A stretch of DNA of 64,000 nucleotides from Fischerella sp. JS2 (GCF_032393985.1 NZ_CP135918.1:2914001-2978000), one strand, 5' to 3'; counted from the first letter of the stretch, positions 7,223 through 17,446 are shown. The notes: generated from the letters alone by a model not told the origin. Program-made: numbers and translations.

Positions 7223-9868
7223 ATGACCGCTTCTTACTCTGCATCCCAGCCAAACGCCAGCAACAATGCGAACACATTTATTACTGACCATCGACTGGTG
7301 GATCGCAGTAAGCTGACTCAAATGTTTCAGCATTATGTGGAAACGAAGGAGAAGTATCCCCATGCGGTGTTGCTGTATCGGGTGGGAGACTTTTTTGAAT
7401 GCTATTTTGAAGATGCTGTAATTTTGGCGCAGGAATTAGAACTTTATCTCACCAGTAAGCCTGTAGGAGAAGTGGGAAGGGTGTCAATGAGTGGTGTCCC
7501 GCATCATGCTTGGGAACGCCATGCTACCCTGTTGGTAGAAAAAGGGTATGCGGTTGTAATTTGTGATCAAGTCGAAGATGCTTCGGAAGCTGTTGGTAGA
7601 TTAGTACGGCGCGAAGTAACGCGGATTCTCACTCCTGGCACTTTGCTAGAAGAAGGTATGCTAAAAGCTAGTCGCAATAATTACCTGGCGGCTGTGGTCA
7701 TAGCTGGGGAACATTGGGGTTTGGCTTACGCAGATATTTCTACAGGGGAATTCCTTACAACCCAAGGTAGCAGCAGTGAACATTTAACCCAAGAGTTAAT
7801 GCGTTTGCAGCCGGCAGAAGTATTGATTCCTACGAATGCACCTGATTTGGGAAGTTTACTACGTCCAGGGGAAAAGTCTGAGCATTTACCGGAATGTTTA
7901 CCACCGACATTTTGTTACGCGTTGCGATCGCAACTACCTTTTTCCGCCGGGGAAGCGAGATCTAGGTTATTGCAGAAATTTAAAGTGCGATCGCTTGAAG
8001 GTTTGGGTTGTGAACACCTCCCCCTTGCAGTCCGGGCGGCTGGCGGTCTTTTAGAATATTTGGAAGATACACAAAAAGATAATTCTATCCCGCTACAGCT
8101 GCTCCGCACTTATACAATTACTGACTACTTAATTGTAGATCATCAAACTCGCCGCAACCTAGAAATTACGCAAACTGTCCGCGATGGTAGTTTTCACGGC
8201 TCCTTACTGTGGGCGTTAGATAGAACTTCTACAGCAATGGGTAGTCGGGCTTTACGACGTTGGTTGTTACAACCGCTACTTGATATCAAAGGTATCCGGG
8301 CACGGCAAGATACAATTCAAGAATTGGTAGAAAATACACCTCTGCGTCAAGATTTGCGGCAGTTGTTACGGCAAATTTATGACTTAGAACGTCTGACAGG
8401 AAGGGCTGGTTCTGGTACGGCAAATGCCAAAGATTTGGTGGCTTTGGCTGATTCTGTGTCCAAGTTGCCGGAATTAGCGCTGTTAGTGATGGATGCTTCT
8501 TCTGTGTTTTTGAAAGCCTTGCAGAAAGTTCCCCCCGGTTTAGAGGAGTTAGGGCAAAAAATCCGTAGTTATATTGTGGAGTCACCACCGATACATATTA
8601 AAGAAGGCGGATTAATTCGTCAGGGAGTTAATCCCCATTTGGATGAAAGACGTAGTTTGGTGGAAGAAGACCAAAAATGGATTGCAAATTTAGAAGTTGA
8701 TGAACGGGCAAGGACGGGGATTCAAACGCTGAAGGTGGGATTTAATAAAACTTTTGGTTATTACATCAGTATTTCCCGTGCCAAAGCTGACCAAGTACCG
8801 TCAAATTATATACGCAAACAAACTTTGACGAATGAAGAACGCTACATTACTCCAGAGTTGAAGGAACGAGAAGCGCGGATTCTAACGGCGCGGGATGATT
8901 TGAACCAGATGGAGTATGAAATTTTTGTGGCGTTACGGGAGGAAGTTGCAGCCCAGGCGGAGGTGATTCGGAATCTTTCGCGGGCCGTGGCGGCAGTGGA
9001 TGTGTTGTGCGGTTTGGCGGAGTTGGCTGTATATCAAGGTTACTGTCGCCCCGAGATGGTGGAGGGACGAGAGATTTATGTTGTCGATGGGCGTCATCCG
9101 GTGGTGGAACAGTCTTTGCCGACGGGGTTTTTTGTGCCAAATTCGACTTGTTTGGGAGGAAAGTCCACAACTGATTGGGAGATGGGGAGAACCGGAGATA
9201 GGGAGAATTCACACCACCCCACCACCCCACCACCCCATCCTGACTTAATTATCCTTACGGGGCCGAATGCGAGTGGTAAGAGTTGTTATTTGAGGCAGGT
9301 GGGGTTAATTCAGTTGATGGCGCAAATTGGTAGTTTTGTGCCAGCTAGGTATGCGAAGTTGAGTGTGTGCGATCGCATTTTTACCCGTGTGGGTGCGGTA
9401 GATGATTTGGCTACGGGTCAATCTACGTTTATGGTGGAGATGAATGAGACTGCGAATATTCTCAATCATGCCACATCGCGATCACTGGTATTGTTGGACG
9501 AAATTGGACGAGGGACGGCAACTTTTGACGGGCTTTCGATCGCTTGGGCAGTGGCGGAATATTTAGCGGCTGAGATTGAGGCGCGGACGATTTTTGCGAC
9601 GCACTACCACGAGTTGAATGAGTTAGCATCACTATTACCCAATGTGGCTAATTATCAGGTGACAGTGAAGGAGTTACCAGACCAAATCATCTTTTTGCAT
9701 CAGGTGCAGCCAGGGGGTGCGGATAAGTCTTATGGTATTGAAGCGGGAAGGTTGGCAGGTTTACCTGGGATAGTAATTCAACGGGCAAAGCAGGTGATGG
9801 GACAAATTGAAAAGCACAGTAAGATTGCCATTGGTTTGCAAAGTTTGGAGTCAAGCGATCGCACTTAA
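7223..9868 (+). CDS. mutS: DNA mismatch repair protein MutS
   Basis: 881 aa. MutS recognises mispaired and looped bases and recruits MutL; cyanobacteria carry this MutS1 type. The N-terminal mismatch-binding motif GDFFE is near residue 56. Walker [10 protein letters not shown] is at 679-687, followed by Walker [11 protein letters not shown] and the ATHYHEL segment. Residues about 647-672 are a Thr/His/Pro stretch ([10 protein letters not shown]) encoded by low-complexity sequence and placed in frame just before Walker A, which is unusual for the family. All other conserved blocks are intact, so the protein is probably active. It appears monocistronic, with tRNA-Ala downstream. Confidence 0.97.
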   Translation: MTASYSASQPNASNNANTFITDHRLVDRSKLTQMFQHYVETKEKYPHAVLLYRVGDFFECYFEDAVILAQELELYLTSKPVGEVGRVSMSGVPHHAWERHATLLVEKGYAVVICDQVEDASEAVGRLVRREVTRILTPGTLLEEGMLKASRNNYLAAVVIAGEHWGLAYADISTGEFLTTQGSSSEHLTQELMRLQPAEVLIPTNAPDLGSLLRPGEKSEHLPECLPPTFCYALRSQLPFSAGEARSRLLQKFKVRSLEGLGCEHLPLAVRAAGGLLEYLEDTQKDNSIPLQLLRTYTITDYLIVDHQTRRNLEITQTVRDGSFHGSLLWALDRTSTAMGSRALRRWLLQPLLDIKGIRARQDTIQELVENTPLRQDLRQLLRQIYDLERLTGRAGSGTANAKDLVALADSVSKLPELALLVMDASSVFLKALQKVPPGLEELGQKIRSYIVESPPIHIKEGGLIRQGVNPHLDERRSLVEEDQKWIANLEVDERARTGIQTLKVGFNKTFGYYISISRAKADQVPSNYIRKQTLTNEERYITPELKEREARILTARDDLNQMEYEIFVALREEVAAQAEVIRNLSRAVAAVDVLCGLAELAVYQGYCRPEMVEGREIYVVDGRHPVVEQSLPTGFFVPNSTCLGGKSTTDWEMGRTGDRENSHHPTTPPPHPDLIILTGPNASGKSCYLRQVGLIQLMAQIGSFVPARYAKLSVCDRIFTRVGAVDDLATGQSTFMVEMNETANILNHATSRSLVLLDEIGRGTATFDGLSIAWAVAEYLAAEIEARTIFATHYHELNELASLLPNVANYQVTVKELPDQIIFLHQVQPGGADKSYGIEAGRLAGLPGIVIQRAKQVMGQIEKHSKIAIGLQSLESSDRT
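9162..9240. repeat. In-frame low-complexity insert within mutS
   Basis: GGGAGATGGGGAG- and CACCCCACCACC-type sequence, identical in style to the intergenic repeats of this genome, is read through in the mutS frame. Confidence 0.6.
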
Positions 9869-10057
9869 CTTGTGGAGTTTGACAGAACAAAGGCGATGTC
9901 TGTTGACTCAATCCTATTAGGATTTACGCACACTCTACCAATCCTTGGGGTTTTCGGCATCTTGGCGAGAGTCTACAATAAGCCGCTCTATGTCTATAAT
10001 AAATTAAGCAATAAATTAAGCTTTTTCTTTAGATTTACATAACTTAACAAAGTTGTG

Positions 10058-10086
10058 TTGACTTAATTTACATAAACTTGCATACT
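10058..10086 (+). promoter_or_regulatory. Predicted sigma70-type promoter for tRNA-Ala
   Basis: TTGACT (10058-10063), a 17-bp spacer and CATACT (10081-10086) lie about 65 bp before the mature tRNA. This is a motif match only. Confidence 0.45.
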
Positions 10087-10152
10087 AGTAAAGCAAAGAC
10101 AACCCAAAAAACTGGTTTAAAAAGCTTAAATAGCTTACCAGTCAAAGATTCT

Positions 10153-10225
10153 GGGGTTATAGCTCAGTTGGTAGAGCACCTCAATGGCATTGAGGGGGTC
10201 AGCGGTTCGAATCCGCTTAGCTCCA
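10153..10225 (+). tRNA. trnA-GGC: tRNA-Ala (GGC)
   Basis: 73 nt with a full cloverleaf. The acceptor GGGGTTA pairs with TAGCTCC (one G-T wobble). The anticodon stem is CCTCA/TGAGG with loop ATGGCAT, giving anticodon GGC. The T arm is GCGGTTCGAATCCGC. CCA is not encoded beyond the discriminator A, and a T run directly after it may terminate transcription. Confidence 0.97.
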
Positions 10226-10299
10226 TTTTTTTATATTAAATAAATACTAGAACCACAATTGGGATATCCCCATCTACAGTGATAACCGGAGACTGAACA

Positions 10300-11811
10300 A
10301 TGACAGAAGCATCACAGCGTAAAAAGGTGATAGTTGTTGGTGCAGGTTGGGCTGGGTTAGGTGCAACCTATCACCTCGCAAAACAAGGTTACGATGTGAC
10401 TCTTCTGGAAGCAGGTTCCTACCCCGGTGGACTTGTCGCAGGTTGGAAAACCCCAGGAGGACGGTCAGTAGAAGCAGGAATTCATGGTTTTTGGTATCCT
10501 TACAGAAATATTTTTGCCCTTATCAATGAACTAAAGATTAACCCCTTTACCAGTTGGACTCGTTCTTCCCAATATTCACCCGCAGGTTTAGAAGTTGAAT
10601 CACCAATTTTTCAAGATTTACCCCAACTTCCCACACCTCTGGGGACTTTTATCTATACTCAATTTAAACGCCTGCCATTAATTGACCGCCTCAGCGCCTT
10701 ATCTTTACTTTATGCTGTCATTGATTTTGATAATTCTGATGCAGCTTGGCGGCAATATGATTTTGTGACTGCGCGGGAATTGTTCAAAGATTTTGGAGTT
10801 TCGGCACGACTTTACAGCGAGTCATTTGAACCAATGTTATTGGTGGGCTTGTTTGCACCTGGTGAACAATGTTCCGCAGCAGCAACTTTAGGGATGCTCT
10901 ACTTTTTTATTCTGGCACATCAACCTAATTTTGATGTGGTTTGGTGTCGCGGAACCGTGGGAGAAAAAATATTTCGTCCTTGGATACAATACATTGAAAA
11001 GCTAGGGGGAAAATTCCTTACCAGTAAACGGGTAACTGACTTAATTATCGATAGTAATAATCAGGCGACAGGTGTAGTTTGCGGTGAAGAAGTGTTTGAT
11101 GCGGATGCAGTAATTTTCGCTGTCGGCGTCACTGGGATAAAAAAGATTGTCTCCAGTAGCAGCAGTTTACAAACTCGTACAGAATTCCGCAATTTAAATA
11201 ACCTAGTGGCGATTGATGTTTTAGCAACTCGTCTTTGGTTTGACCGTAAAATTACAATTCCTCGTCCTTCTAATGCTTGCTTTGGCTTTGATCAGACTAC
11301 AGGGTGGACATTTTTTGATTTGAACGCGCTACATGATGAATATCAACATGAACCAGGGACAGTAGTAGAAGTTGATTTTTATCATGCTAATCAATTTATC
11401 CCCCTAGAAGATCAGGAAATTGTATCGATAGTCCAGCGTTATTTAGCAACTTGCATACCAGAATTTCAGCAAGCAAAAGTAATTGATCGCAGTGTCCTTC
11501 GTTTACCACAAGCAGTAACTCACTTTGCCCCTGGTAGCTATCGCTATATGCTACCAGCTACAACTAGTGTAAAAAATGTATTTATGAGTGGTGATTGGAT
11601 TATTAGCCGCCACGGTTCTTGGTCTCAAGAAAAAGCTTATGTCACAGGATTAGAAGCAGCAAATTTAGTAATTTCTCATTTAGGCGAGGGAACACCAGCG
11701 CAAATTTTACCAGTAGCAGCTGATGAACCTCATATTCAACTAGCAAGGACAGTCAATAGAACAGTGCGTCATATAAGTAAGTCTATCTTGCCTAATTTTT
11801 GGCTACCCTAA
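10300..11811 (+). CDS. FAD-dependent oxidoreductase (amine oxidase / carotene-desaturase-like)
   Basis: 503 aa. The dinucleotide-binding fold is at the N-terminus (VVGAGWAGLGATYHL, residues 12-26), followed by LLEAGSYPGG, the layout of the phytoene and zeta-carotene desaturase / protoporphyrinogen oxidase / amine oxidase superfamily. The C-terminal FAD contact is NVFMSGDWI...GSWSQEKAYVTGLEAA. It probably acts on a hydrophobic substrate at the membrane, but neither CrtP nor CrtQ identity can be assigned by eye. It is a single gene, 75 bp downstream of tRNA-Ala. Confidence 0.85.
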   Translation: MTEASQRKKVIVVGAGWAGLGATYHLAKQGYDVTLLEAGSYPGGLVAGWKTPGGRSVEAGIHGFWYPYRNIFALINELKINPFTSWTRSSQYSPAGLEVESPIFQDLPQLPTPLGTFIYTQFKRLPLIDRLSALSLLYAVIDFDNSDAAWRQYDFVTARELFKDFGVSARLYSESFEPMLLVGLFAPGEQCSAAATLGMLYFFILAHQPNFDVVWCRGTVGEKIFRPWIQYIEKLGGKFLTSKRVTDLIIDSNNQATGVVCGEEVFDADAVIFAVGVTGIKKIVSSSSSLQTRTEFRNLNNLVAIDVLATRLWFDRKITIPRPSNACFGFDQTTGWTFFDLNALHDEYQHEPGTVVEVDFYHANQFIPLEDQEIVSIVQRYLATCIPEFQQAKVIDRSVLRLPQAVTHFAPGSYRYMLPATTSVKNVFMSGDWIISRHGSWSQEKAYVTGLEAANLVISHLGEGTPAQILPVAADEPHIQLARTVNRTVRHISKSILPNFWLP

Positions 11812-11874
11812 CTTTCTTGGCTTGAAAGAAGGATATATGAAGAGTATGAGAAGTATGAGAAGAAAAGGCATTAT

Positions 11875-12000
11875 ATGTCTTCTTTACTCCTCACACTCCC
11901 CCGACTTCCCCCACTCCACCCTGCGGGAAGTCGCTTGCGCGTCTACACACTCCTCCCACTCCCCCCACTTCCCCCACTCCTCCCACTCCCCCATCTCCCA
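11875..12000. repeat. CT-rich repeat block with one dispersed hairpin element
   Basis: CCCACTCC / CTTCCCCC words surround a reverse-oriented copy (about 11916-11948) of the GTAGACGCG...CGGGAAG hairpin repeat. Short open frames here are repeat translation, not genes. The block abuts the stop codon of the next minus-strand gene. Confidence 0.65.
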
Positions 12001-12435
12001 CTACCTGCGCCGTACATGCAAGCTATCAAGTCCTTGCTTGATCCAACTCAGACATTCATATTCTGATGTGAAGATTTTGGGTGCTGCAATATTATTTAAT
12101 GAATCTGGTGGATAGTGGTCGTAAAAATATTTACCCTCTTCTCGATAAATAATGATGAGGCTATTACGGTAAACATAGCGATTCTTAAAGTAATCGCCTT
12201 GACTGACCAATTCTGAATTTTGGTCTATATGTTCTTTGGCAATATCCAGAATATTACTGATACTACTGCCATATATTTGTGCTGGATTTTCCACTTTGTG
12301 AAATTTACTTGTGTAACCAATTTCTGAGAGTAATTTATACGAATAAATCTCGTAATTATCCGCTTTTCCAAAAACAAAAGGAATGATTAAATATCCCTTG
12401 TAAGACAACGATTCTTCGTAGAGTAGACGACCCAT
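12001..12435 (-). CDS. Hypothetical protein
   Basis: 144 aa, ATG at 12435. No family is recognised and there is no signal peptide or membrane helix. The protein is rich in Tyr, Ile and Lys (YLIIPFVFGKADNYEIYSYKLL) and looks soluble. The final residues (DSLHVRRR) are encoded right at the border of the repeat block, so the natural C-terminus may have been altered by the repeat. A paralogous or stress role cannot be judged. Confidence 0.6.
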   Translation of the reverse strand: MGRLLYEESLSYKGYLIIPFVFGKADNYEIYSYKLLSEIGYTSKFHKVENPAQIYGSSISNILDIAKEHIDQNSELVSQGDYFKNRYVYRNSLIIIYREEGKYFYDHYPPDSLNNIAAPKIFTSEYECLSWIKQGLDSLHVRRR

Positions 12436-12900
12436 CTTTACCTCCTATTTTGTCACTTTGCTAGAAAGTCTCCTCACTTTTCACCACAACAATAATTATC
12501 TCTCTTTTTGCAAATAATTCTGATTTGTTTCACAATAAATTAGGCTGCTCGCTCTTTGTATTGTATCTCCTCAACCAAACTCACCAATTGTTTATTGATG
12601 TATTTGTGAGGGAGATTTTTTAAGTGCGATCGCCAATAATATCATTCACTCAATATTGCAAGTATGATGGGTATCACCCATCATGCTAATTTATGATTTT
12701 AAATTGCAATTATTAATATTTATGTTGTTTAATAAATTTTGTAGAAATCTAACTAATCAACTCTCGTATTAGTTTAGATACAGATTTGGAAACTGAAGCT
12801 TAGTATTTGAAACAATGCAAACTAAAAATGAGCTTTATTTATAGATAATTGGATAAAGTAGAGACACAATGCGTTGCATCTCTACTCAGTTAATTAGAGG
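12436..12900. other. Intergenic region with two hairpins
   Basis: No gene is seen. 12661-12687 is a 12-bp-stem hairpin (ATGATGGGT-ATC-ACCCATCAT core, one G-T pair) with no T run. 12858-12885 is a GTAGAGA...TCTCTAC inverted repeat of a type common in cyanobacterial spacers. One HIP1 site lies at about 12627. Confidence 0.55.
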
Positions 12901-13119
12901 TTAAGAAGATTTTGTATTTCTATAATTTGCATCTATCCAACAGCGTGGTAGACTTTCACCCGAAGGAAAAACGAGATCTTCTTTTTTATAAGATTCTGGT
13001 GATTGTTCTTCTTGACCTTCTTGATCTCTAGCATGAATACTATCAATGCTGGGGTCAATTAACTCTTGAACATCAACTATTTTCAATAATTCCCCACTAT
13101 CCTTAAGTTGTAGCAACAT
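12901..13119 (-). CDS. Small conserved cyanobacterial protein, function unknown
   Basis: 72 aa. It starts MLLQLKDSGELLKIVDVQEL and ends with the conserved-looking LVFPSGESLPRCWIDANYR. I recall similar 60-70-residue proteins in Nostocales, sometimes carrying an acetyltransferase label, but no acetyltransferase fold can fit in this length. It is acidic in the middle and lacks membrane segments. The A/T-rich 13120-13341 gap upstream presumably holds its promoter. Confidence 0.7.
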   Translation of the reverse strand: MLLQLKDSGELLKIVDVQELIDPSIDSIHARDQEGQEEQSPESYKKEDLVFPSGESLPRCWIDANYRNTKSS

Positions 13120-13341
13120 AATACATAACCTCCGTAAATTTATATTGCTTGAATAGAAAATCGAAAATAAACCATAAAAAAACTGTGTAACAGTATTCCC
13201 TCTCTAGTTTTTGCAAATACTTTTGCTACTAGAGTGGATTGATGAATAAAACTGATACGCAGTTATGGGTTCTCTTTGTTAAAAGAGAATAGTTAAATAA
13301 GTCAAGTAATTTTAAATCTACTTAACACAACAGAAAAAAGA

Positions 13342-13653
13342 TTACATTTCGCGTTGGAATTTTTCTAATATATCTACTAAATTCACCTGACATTGCAGAG
13401 GCAATAAATCAATCAGAGGAATTTCCCTTCTACCACCACCAATTTTCACAGGAATAGATTCCAGAACCTGAATTACATCATCCTCATCTACAGGCTTATT
13501 AGCAGTGATTAGGGGATAAACTTGTTCTGCAACTACAGTATGTAATTTGGCATTTGATAGATATAAATGCCATTTGGCAATATCCATGTAAACATTTTCG
13601 CCAATTTCATTTGCTAGGGCTTCCAGTAATTCTGTGGTGTTAGTCTTAGCCAT
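13342..13653 (-). CDS. DUF3181-family protein
   Basis: 103 aa. It matches my memory of the cyanobacteria-specific DUF3181 family: N-terminal ELLEALANEIGENVYMDIAKWHLYL, then a PLI...VDEDDVIQVLESIPVKIGGG segment and a hydrophobic C-terminus. It is probably a small cytosolic alpha-helical protein of unknown function. It lies in a run of small minus-strand genes (12901-14504) that may form a loose cluster, but the spacing (over 100 bp) argues against one tight operon. Confidence 0.75.
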   Translation of the reverse strand: MAKTNTTELLEALANEIGENVYMDIAKWHLYLSNAKLHTVVAEQVYPLITANKPVDEDDVIQVLESIPVKIGGGRREIPLIDLLPLQCQVNLVDILEKFQREM

Positions 13654-13767
13654 AAAAATAACCCTAATGAACGGCAGCGAATTTATAAACTATTTACTAT
13701 TATCGCTCAATTACCAGAAGACTCTACAGCCACAAGTTACAATTGCCCCAGCTTCATCAGTCCATCT

Positions 13768-14025
13768 TCAGGTGGATTTGGGCGGTATCTCAGAATAGTC
13801 AGCGATCGCAGCAATATAAATCAGGTGAACTAACAATACCACTAACCACCCTGCTGTTACCCAAGGTAGCCATTCCCAAGTAGCTTTTAAGAAATTGTGA
13901 AAGAACCACAACCCCGAATTACAGGCTGCAAATATTGCCACATGGACAGCAAAATTCATTCGGTCATCTAGTTTGCGGTAAGCTGGGTCTTTACGATCTG
14001 GTTTACGAGGCCAACGAGGAGGCAT
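13768..14025 (-). CDS. 2TM domain-containing membrane protein
   Basis: 85 aa. A basic N-terminus (MPPRWPRKPDRKDPAYRKLDDR) precedes two hydrophobic helices (FAVHVAIFAACNSGLWFFH and WLPWVTAGWLVVLLVHLIYI) in the pattern of the 2TM domain family. It probably sits in the inner or thylakoid membrane with both ends cytosolic. Function unknown. Confidence 0.75.
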   Translation of the reverse strand: MPPRWPRKPDRKDPAYRKLDDRMNFAVHVAIFAACNSGLWFFHNFLKATWEWLPWVTAGWLVVLLVHLIYIAAIADYSEIPPKST

Positions 14026-14198
14026 ATAGGTTGTTACAGATTTTAATACAATTTGGTTTCTGACCCATTTTAGGATTTTTTCGGTTGTTGTTACCGTCTG
14101 ATTGGAAACCTAAGAAAAACTCTGCTACCTGGTGCGTGTTCTCTGCGATCCTTTGCGTTAAAAAAGACTTTGCTTTTAGCTTTTACAAAAAGCCATAG

Positions 14199-14504
14199 CT
14201 AAGATTGCCGAGATTTGTAAACTTGCAACTGTGCCCGCAGTTGGGCAATTTCTTCAGCCATATCTAGAACCATTGCTGCACCCACTAAATTTAATCCTAA
14301 ATCTCGACGTAGGCGCAGAATTTGAGCAACACGAGCAATATCGCGCGATCGCAACATCGAATTAATCGGTGAAATCAACCCCAAAGCCGCAAAGCGTTCT
14401 ATCAGTGCAGTTGATGTTTGTGTCACAAAAGCTGCATATTCAAAAGTGTAAAGGCGATCGCCTTCTTCAGACACAACCACCCGTGACAGACTAACTTGAT
14501 TCAT
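14199..14504 (-). CDS. CbpM-like / MerR-type chaperone modulator
   Basis: 101 aa. It has a short MerR-like helix-turn-helix region ([17 protein letters not shown]) and a C-terminal coiled coil ([15 protein letters not shown]), the layout of CbpM, which binds and inhibits the J-domain protein CbpA. Its ATG overlaps the stop of the dnaJ-type gene by 4 bp, so the two are translationally coupled. The adjacency strongly supports the CbpM assignment. Confidence 0.75.
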   Translation of the reverse strand: MNQVSLSRVVVSEEGDRLYTFEYAAFVTQTSTALIERFAALGLISPINSMLRSRDIARVAQILRLRRDLGLNLVGAAMVLDMAEEIAQLRAQLQVYKSRQS

Positions 14505-15493
14505 ATTTTCACCTCTTCTAGGGTAGCACGCGGATCAAAAGTGCTACTGTCGCGGATTTTTTCATAACACTCGCGTTCGGTCGCACTCAAATCCTTAGGA
14601 GATACAATTTGTAGTTTGACAATTAAATCACTACGTCCCCCTTTAGGTAGTGTCCAGCCTTTACCCCGTAAACGCAAGGATTGCCCAGAACGCACACCCG
14701 CCGGAATTTTCATCGTGACGCTACCATCTGGTGTGGGAACTTTTACTTCCGCCCCCAATACAGCTTCATCCGGTCGAATGGGAATTTCACAAGCAATGTT
14801 ATCATCTGCAAATTGAAAGAAGGGATGGGGCAATACTTCAATGATTAAATACAAATCTCCCCGTTGTTGAGAAAACGGGCTGGAACGTCCTTTACCCTTG
14901 ATGCGGAGACGACTTCCGGGTTTTGTCCCTGGAGGAATTCGGACAGTAACCGTTTCCCCATCGATTTGCAGACGTTTTTGTGTACCGTGAAATGCTTCAG
15001 AAAAAGTAAGGGAAATAGCTGCTTCTGTATCAGGTGCAGGTGCTTGTGTGGCAACATTTTCAAAAAAATCGCTATAGTCGCGATCGCCACCTGTATAGGT
15101 ACGATAGGTATAAGTTCTGCCACCTCTAGCCGCGCCACCGAAGCGGCCAAGCAAGTCATTGATGAAATCATCAAAATTACCGTACTGATCGAAATCAACC
15201 CCACCAACATCTACTCTTGTACCTTGACGACCGCGTGGCGTTGCACCACTTGTCGCCGCTTGCTGCCAGTATTGACCAAAAGCGTCGTATTTTTGACGTT
15301 TTTCTGGATCGGAGAGTACCTCGTTAGCTTCATTAATTTCTTTAAAGCGTTCCTCCGCTTTTTGATCTCCAGGGTTGATATCAGGGTGGTACTTACGTGC
15401 CAGCTTGCGGTAAGCCTGTTTGATCTCCTCCTGTGTGGCGTTTTTGCTTACCCCTAGAATCTGATAATAATCCTTGAAGTCGCTTGCTGGCAT
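14501..15493 (-). CDS. DnaJ/CbpA-type J-domain co-chaperone
   Basis: 330 aa from the ATG at 15493; an upstream in-frame extension to 15637 has no J-domain similarity. The N-terminal J domain ([21 protein letters not shown]...HPD) stimulates DnaK ATPase. It is followed by a Gly/Arg-rich linker and the DnaJ C-terminal substrate-binding domain ([25 protein letters not shown]). There is no zinc-finger CxxCxGxG repeat, so it is the CbpA class rather than canonical DnaJ. It heads a two-gene unit with the CbpM-like gene, and Hsp20 is encoded just upstream on the same strand, giving a small chaperone island. Confidence 0.93.
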   Translation of the reverse strand: MPASDFKDYYQILGVSKNATQEEIKQAYRKLARKYHPDINPGDQKAEERFKEINEANEVLSDPEKRQKYDAFGQYWQQAATSGATPRGRQGTRVDVGGVDFDQYGNFDDFINDLLGRFGGAARGGRTYTYRTYTGGDRDYSDFFENVATQAPAPDTEAAISLTFSEAFHGTQKRLQIDGETVTVRIPPGTKPGSRLRIKGKGRSSPFSQQRGDLYLIIEVLPHPFFQFADDNIACEIPIRPDEAVLGAEVKVPTPDGSVTMKIPAGVRSGQSLRLRGKGWTLPKGGRSDLIVKLQIVSPKDLSATERECYEKIRDSSTFDPRATLEEVKI

Positions 15494-15747
15494 AGCTTTG
15501 TCATTGCTGAATTGAAAGCTTGACTTTAGTCTACTTAATATAATTGCTGGCGAAAATCTGTCGTCAGTATGGCATTGTTCATAGAAAAGTCCAGGTGAGT
15601 TAATTTGATTTGAGCAAAAAAATAGGACTGACAGCACAATTATTGTTGTGAATTATCCTGTCAATCCTGTTAAGTATATTTTTATGGTAGTATTTGTGAG
15701 ACTACTAGAGATATCAACGGCTGATTAACTTTAAGTTAAAACTAACG

Positions 15748-16287
15748 CTATTGAGTTTGTAGTTGCTGTTGAGTTTGTCTATCGTATTGTTCGCCGATAA
15801 CTGGAGTCTGTTGTCCTTCTAAACTAACAGTGACAACCTTATTCCTTTCTTCCTCAGCTTTCGGCATTGTCAGACACAAAACACCGTTCTTAAATTCCGC
15901 TTGTACCTGATCGTTTTGAATTCTACTAGGTAAAGGAATTATCCGTTGGAATCTGCCGTAGCGGAATTCCGAACGTCTCATGCCTTTTTCTTCAGCTCTA
16001 GTTTCAACTTTGCGTTCACCACTGATTGAAACAGCTTCGGCGGTAACTTTGACGTCCAAATCTTTAGCTTCCATACCTGGAAGTTCTACCCGAAGTTCAA
16101 TATTATCGGGATTTTCGTGCATTTCAGCTGCTGGCATAAAAGCATATCCAGCCATTTCACCGCCATCGCCACTAGTAGTCATCATGCGATCAAACAGGCG
16201 ATTCATTTCGCGTTGCAAGTTAGAAATTTCTCGGAAAGGATCGTATCGCTCCATTTCCCGAAAAGGGTCCCAACGTATTAATGCCAT
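15748..16287 (-). CDS. Hsp20/alpha-crystallin small heat shock protein
   Basis: 179 aa. The N-terminal arm is MALIRWDPFREMERYDPFRE. The alpha-crystallin domain (about 50-150) has the AEMHENPDNIELRVELPGME start, and the family signature appears as FKNGVLCLTMPKAEE (usually NGVLxVxxPK). The C-terminal VIGEQ may serve as the I-x-I-like anchor, and the tail is Gln-rich. It is an ATP-independent holdase, the cyanobacterial HspA type that protects membranes and phycobilisomes. I saw no CIRCE element in the 184 bp upstream. Confidence 0.93.
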   Translation of the reverse strand: MALIRWDPFREMERYDPFREISNLQREMNRLFDRMMTTSGDGGEMAGYAFMPAAEMHENPDNIELRVELPGMEAKDLDVKVTAEAVSISGERKVETRAEEKGMRRSEFRYGRFQRIIPLPSRIQNDQVQAEFKNGVLCLTMPKAEEERNKVVTVSLEGQQTPVIGEQYDRQTQQQLQTQ

Positions 16288-16513
16288 ATTTCAGCCCTCC
16301 GATATCTATCCGATATCTATCTGATGCAAGATTTACAATCTTCTTGCTTCTACCTCAAACTATCAAGGGCAAAAAATTGCCTCATCAGCCAAATGGATGA
16401 CCTTTTATTGTTGAGAAAATCAAACTACCTAATCTTCTTGATAGAGGTAACAACTCTATCTGGCTGTAAACATGAAAATGACATTTAAAGGTGGAATTTT
16501 GGAGGTCAAGAAA

Positions 16514-16708
16514 ATGGCTAAAATCAACCCTATTCAACTACAAAAACATTTAAAAGGCATAGATTATCCGGCTAGCAAAGAAGAATTGATTCAGCACGCT
16601 CGACAAAATGGTGCTGATGAGAATGCTATTTCTGTATTACAGCAATTGCCAGAACAGGAATATCAAACTCCAACTGATGTTAGCGAAGCTGTCGGTGCGA
16701 TTGAATAA
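16514..16708 (+). CDS. DUF2795 domain protein
   Basis: 64 aa from the ATG at 16514, chosen because a perfect GGAGGT lies 7 bp upstream (16501-16506); the frame opens further upstream at 16472. The sequence MAKINPIQLQKHLKGIDYPASKEELIQHARQ matches the DUF2795 pattern (helical, often near stress genes). It is divergent from hsp20, so the pair may share stress regulation (inference). Confidence 0.8.
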   Translation: MAKINPIQLQKHLKGIDYPASKEELIQHARQNGADENAISVLQQLPEQEYQTPTDVSEAVGAIE

Positions 16709-16767
16709 GGGGAAAGGGGAATAGGTAGTAAAATCGCAATTAATAATTACCAATTACCAATTACCAA

Positions 16768-17274
16768 TTACCTATTAACTAAATAATCCCCTGATTTGCC
16801 ACCAGTCTTACTGATCAATCGAATTGATTCAATTTGAATCGATTTTTCTAAAGCTTTGGCCATGTCATAAAGGGTAAGAGCAGCAACACAAACAGCTGTG
16901 AGGGCTTCCATTTCTACCCCCGTTTCGGCTTTGGTTTTAACTGTGGCCTGAATTTGATAACCAGGCAGTTGCGGATCTGGTGTTAAAAGTACTTCAACTT
17001 TGTGCAAAGGTAAAGGATGACATAGAGGAATCAAGCTAGCTGTCTGTTTCGCAGCCATAATTCCTGCTAGTCGCGCTGTTGCGAGTACATCTCCTTTCGG
17101 AGTGTTTCCCGCTTGAATGGCGGCAAAGGTTTCGCTTAGCATTCGCACTCTTGCACCTGCTGTTGCTTGGCGGACTGTGGACGGTTTCCCTGATACATCT
17201 ACCATCTGGGCTTGCCCTTGCTGATCCAGGTGGGTAAGGTCAAAAGAAGAATTTTGAAAATTATCTTGTGTCAT
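16768..17274 (-). CDS. moaC: Cyclic pyranopterin monophosphate synthase MoaC
   Basis: 168 aa from the ATG at 17274. It catalyses the second half of the first molybdenum-cofactor step, turning 3',8-cyclo-GTP into cyclic pyranopterin phosphate. The motifs [26 protein letters not shown] (substrate loop), [11 protein letters not shown] and YDMAKALEK...ISKTGGKSG are all present. The frame runs further upstream but through the antisense of tRNA-Arg, so that extension is rejected. No other mo genes are in the window. Confidence 0.96.
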   Translation of the reverse strand: MTQDNFQNSSFDLTHLDQQGQAQMVDVSGKPSTVRQATAGARVRMLSETFAAIQAGNTPKGDVLATARLAGIMAAKQTASLIPLCHPLPLHKVEVLLTPDPQLPGYQIQATVKTKAETGVEMEALTAVCVAALTLYDMAKALEKSIQIESIRLISKTGGKSGDYLVNR

Positions 17275-17313
17275 ATGATAAAGATGTGTTAATATTAGAT
17301 CCTGTGACCGCAA

Positions 17314-17387
17314 GGGCGTGTAGCTCAGTGGACTAGAGCACGTGGCTACGGACCACGGTGTCGGGGGTTCGAATCCCTCCTCGCCCG
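17314..17387 (+). tRNA. trnR-ACG: tRNA-Arg (ACG)
   Basis: 74 nt. The acceptor GGGCGTG pairs with CTCGCCC (one T-T mismatch). The anticodon stem CGTGG/CCACG encloses CTACGGA, anticodon ACG (read as inosine). The T loop is TTCGAAT. It is followed by a palindrome GTCTTAAATTTAAGAC and then a terminator hairpin. Confidence 0.96.
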
Positions 17388-17410
17388 TCTTAAATTTAAG
17401 ACAAAAAATT

Positions 17411-17440
17411 AAAAATGAAGAAATTAAATTCTTCATTTTT
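17411..17440. terminator. Bidirectional terminator between tRNA-Arg and MFS gene
   Basis: A perfect 12-bp stem AAAAATGAAGAA / TTCTTCATTTTT with loop ATTAAA has A and T tracts on both sides, so it can act on either strand. Confidence 0.75.
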
Positions 17441-17446
17441 TAATTT

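Noticed and set aside
11822-12115. Plus-strand frames of Ser/His/Pro-rich sequence
   Set aside because: They translate the CT-rich dispersed repeats and overlap the tail of the minus-strand hypothetical gene.
14864-15457. 197-codon plus-strand frame
   Set aside because: It is antisense to the J-domain protein gene, whose motifs are unmistakable; the composition is unlike a real protein.
16288-16471. CIRCE heat-shock operator upstream of hsp20
   Set aside because: No TTAGCACTC-N9-GAGTGCTAA inverted repeat could be found.
17275-17436. N-terminal extension of moaC ([11 protein letters not shown]...)
   Set aside because: This is the antisense of tRNA-Arg, a well-known false translation; MoaC homology starts at 17274.
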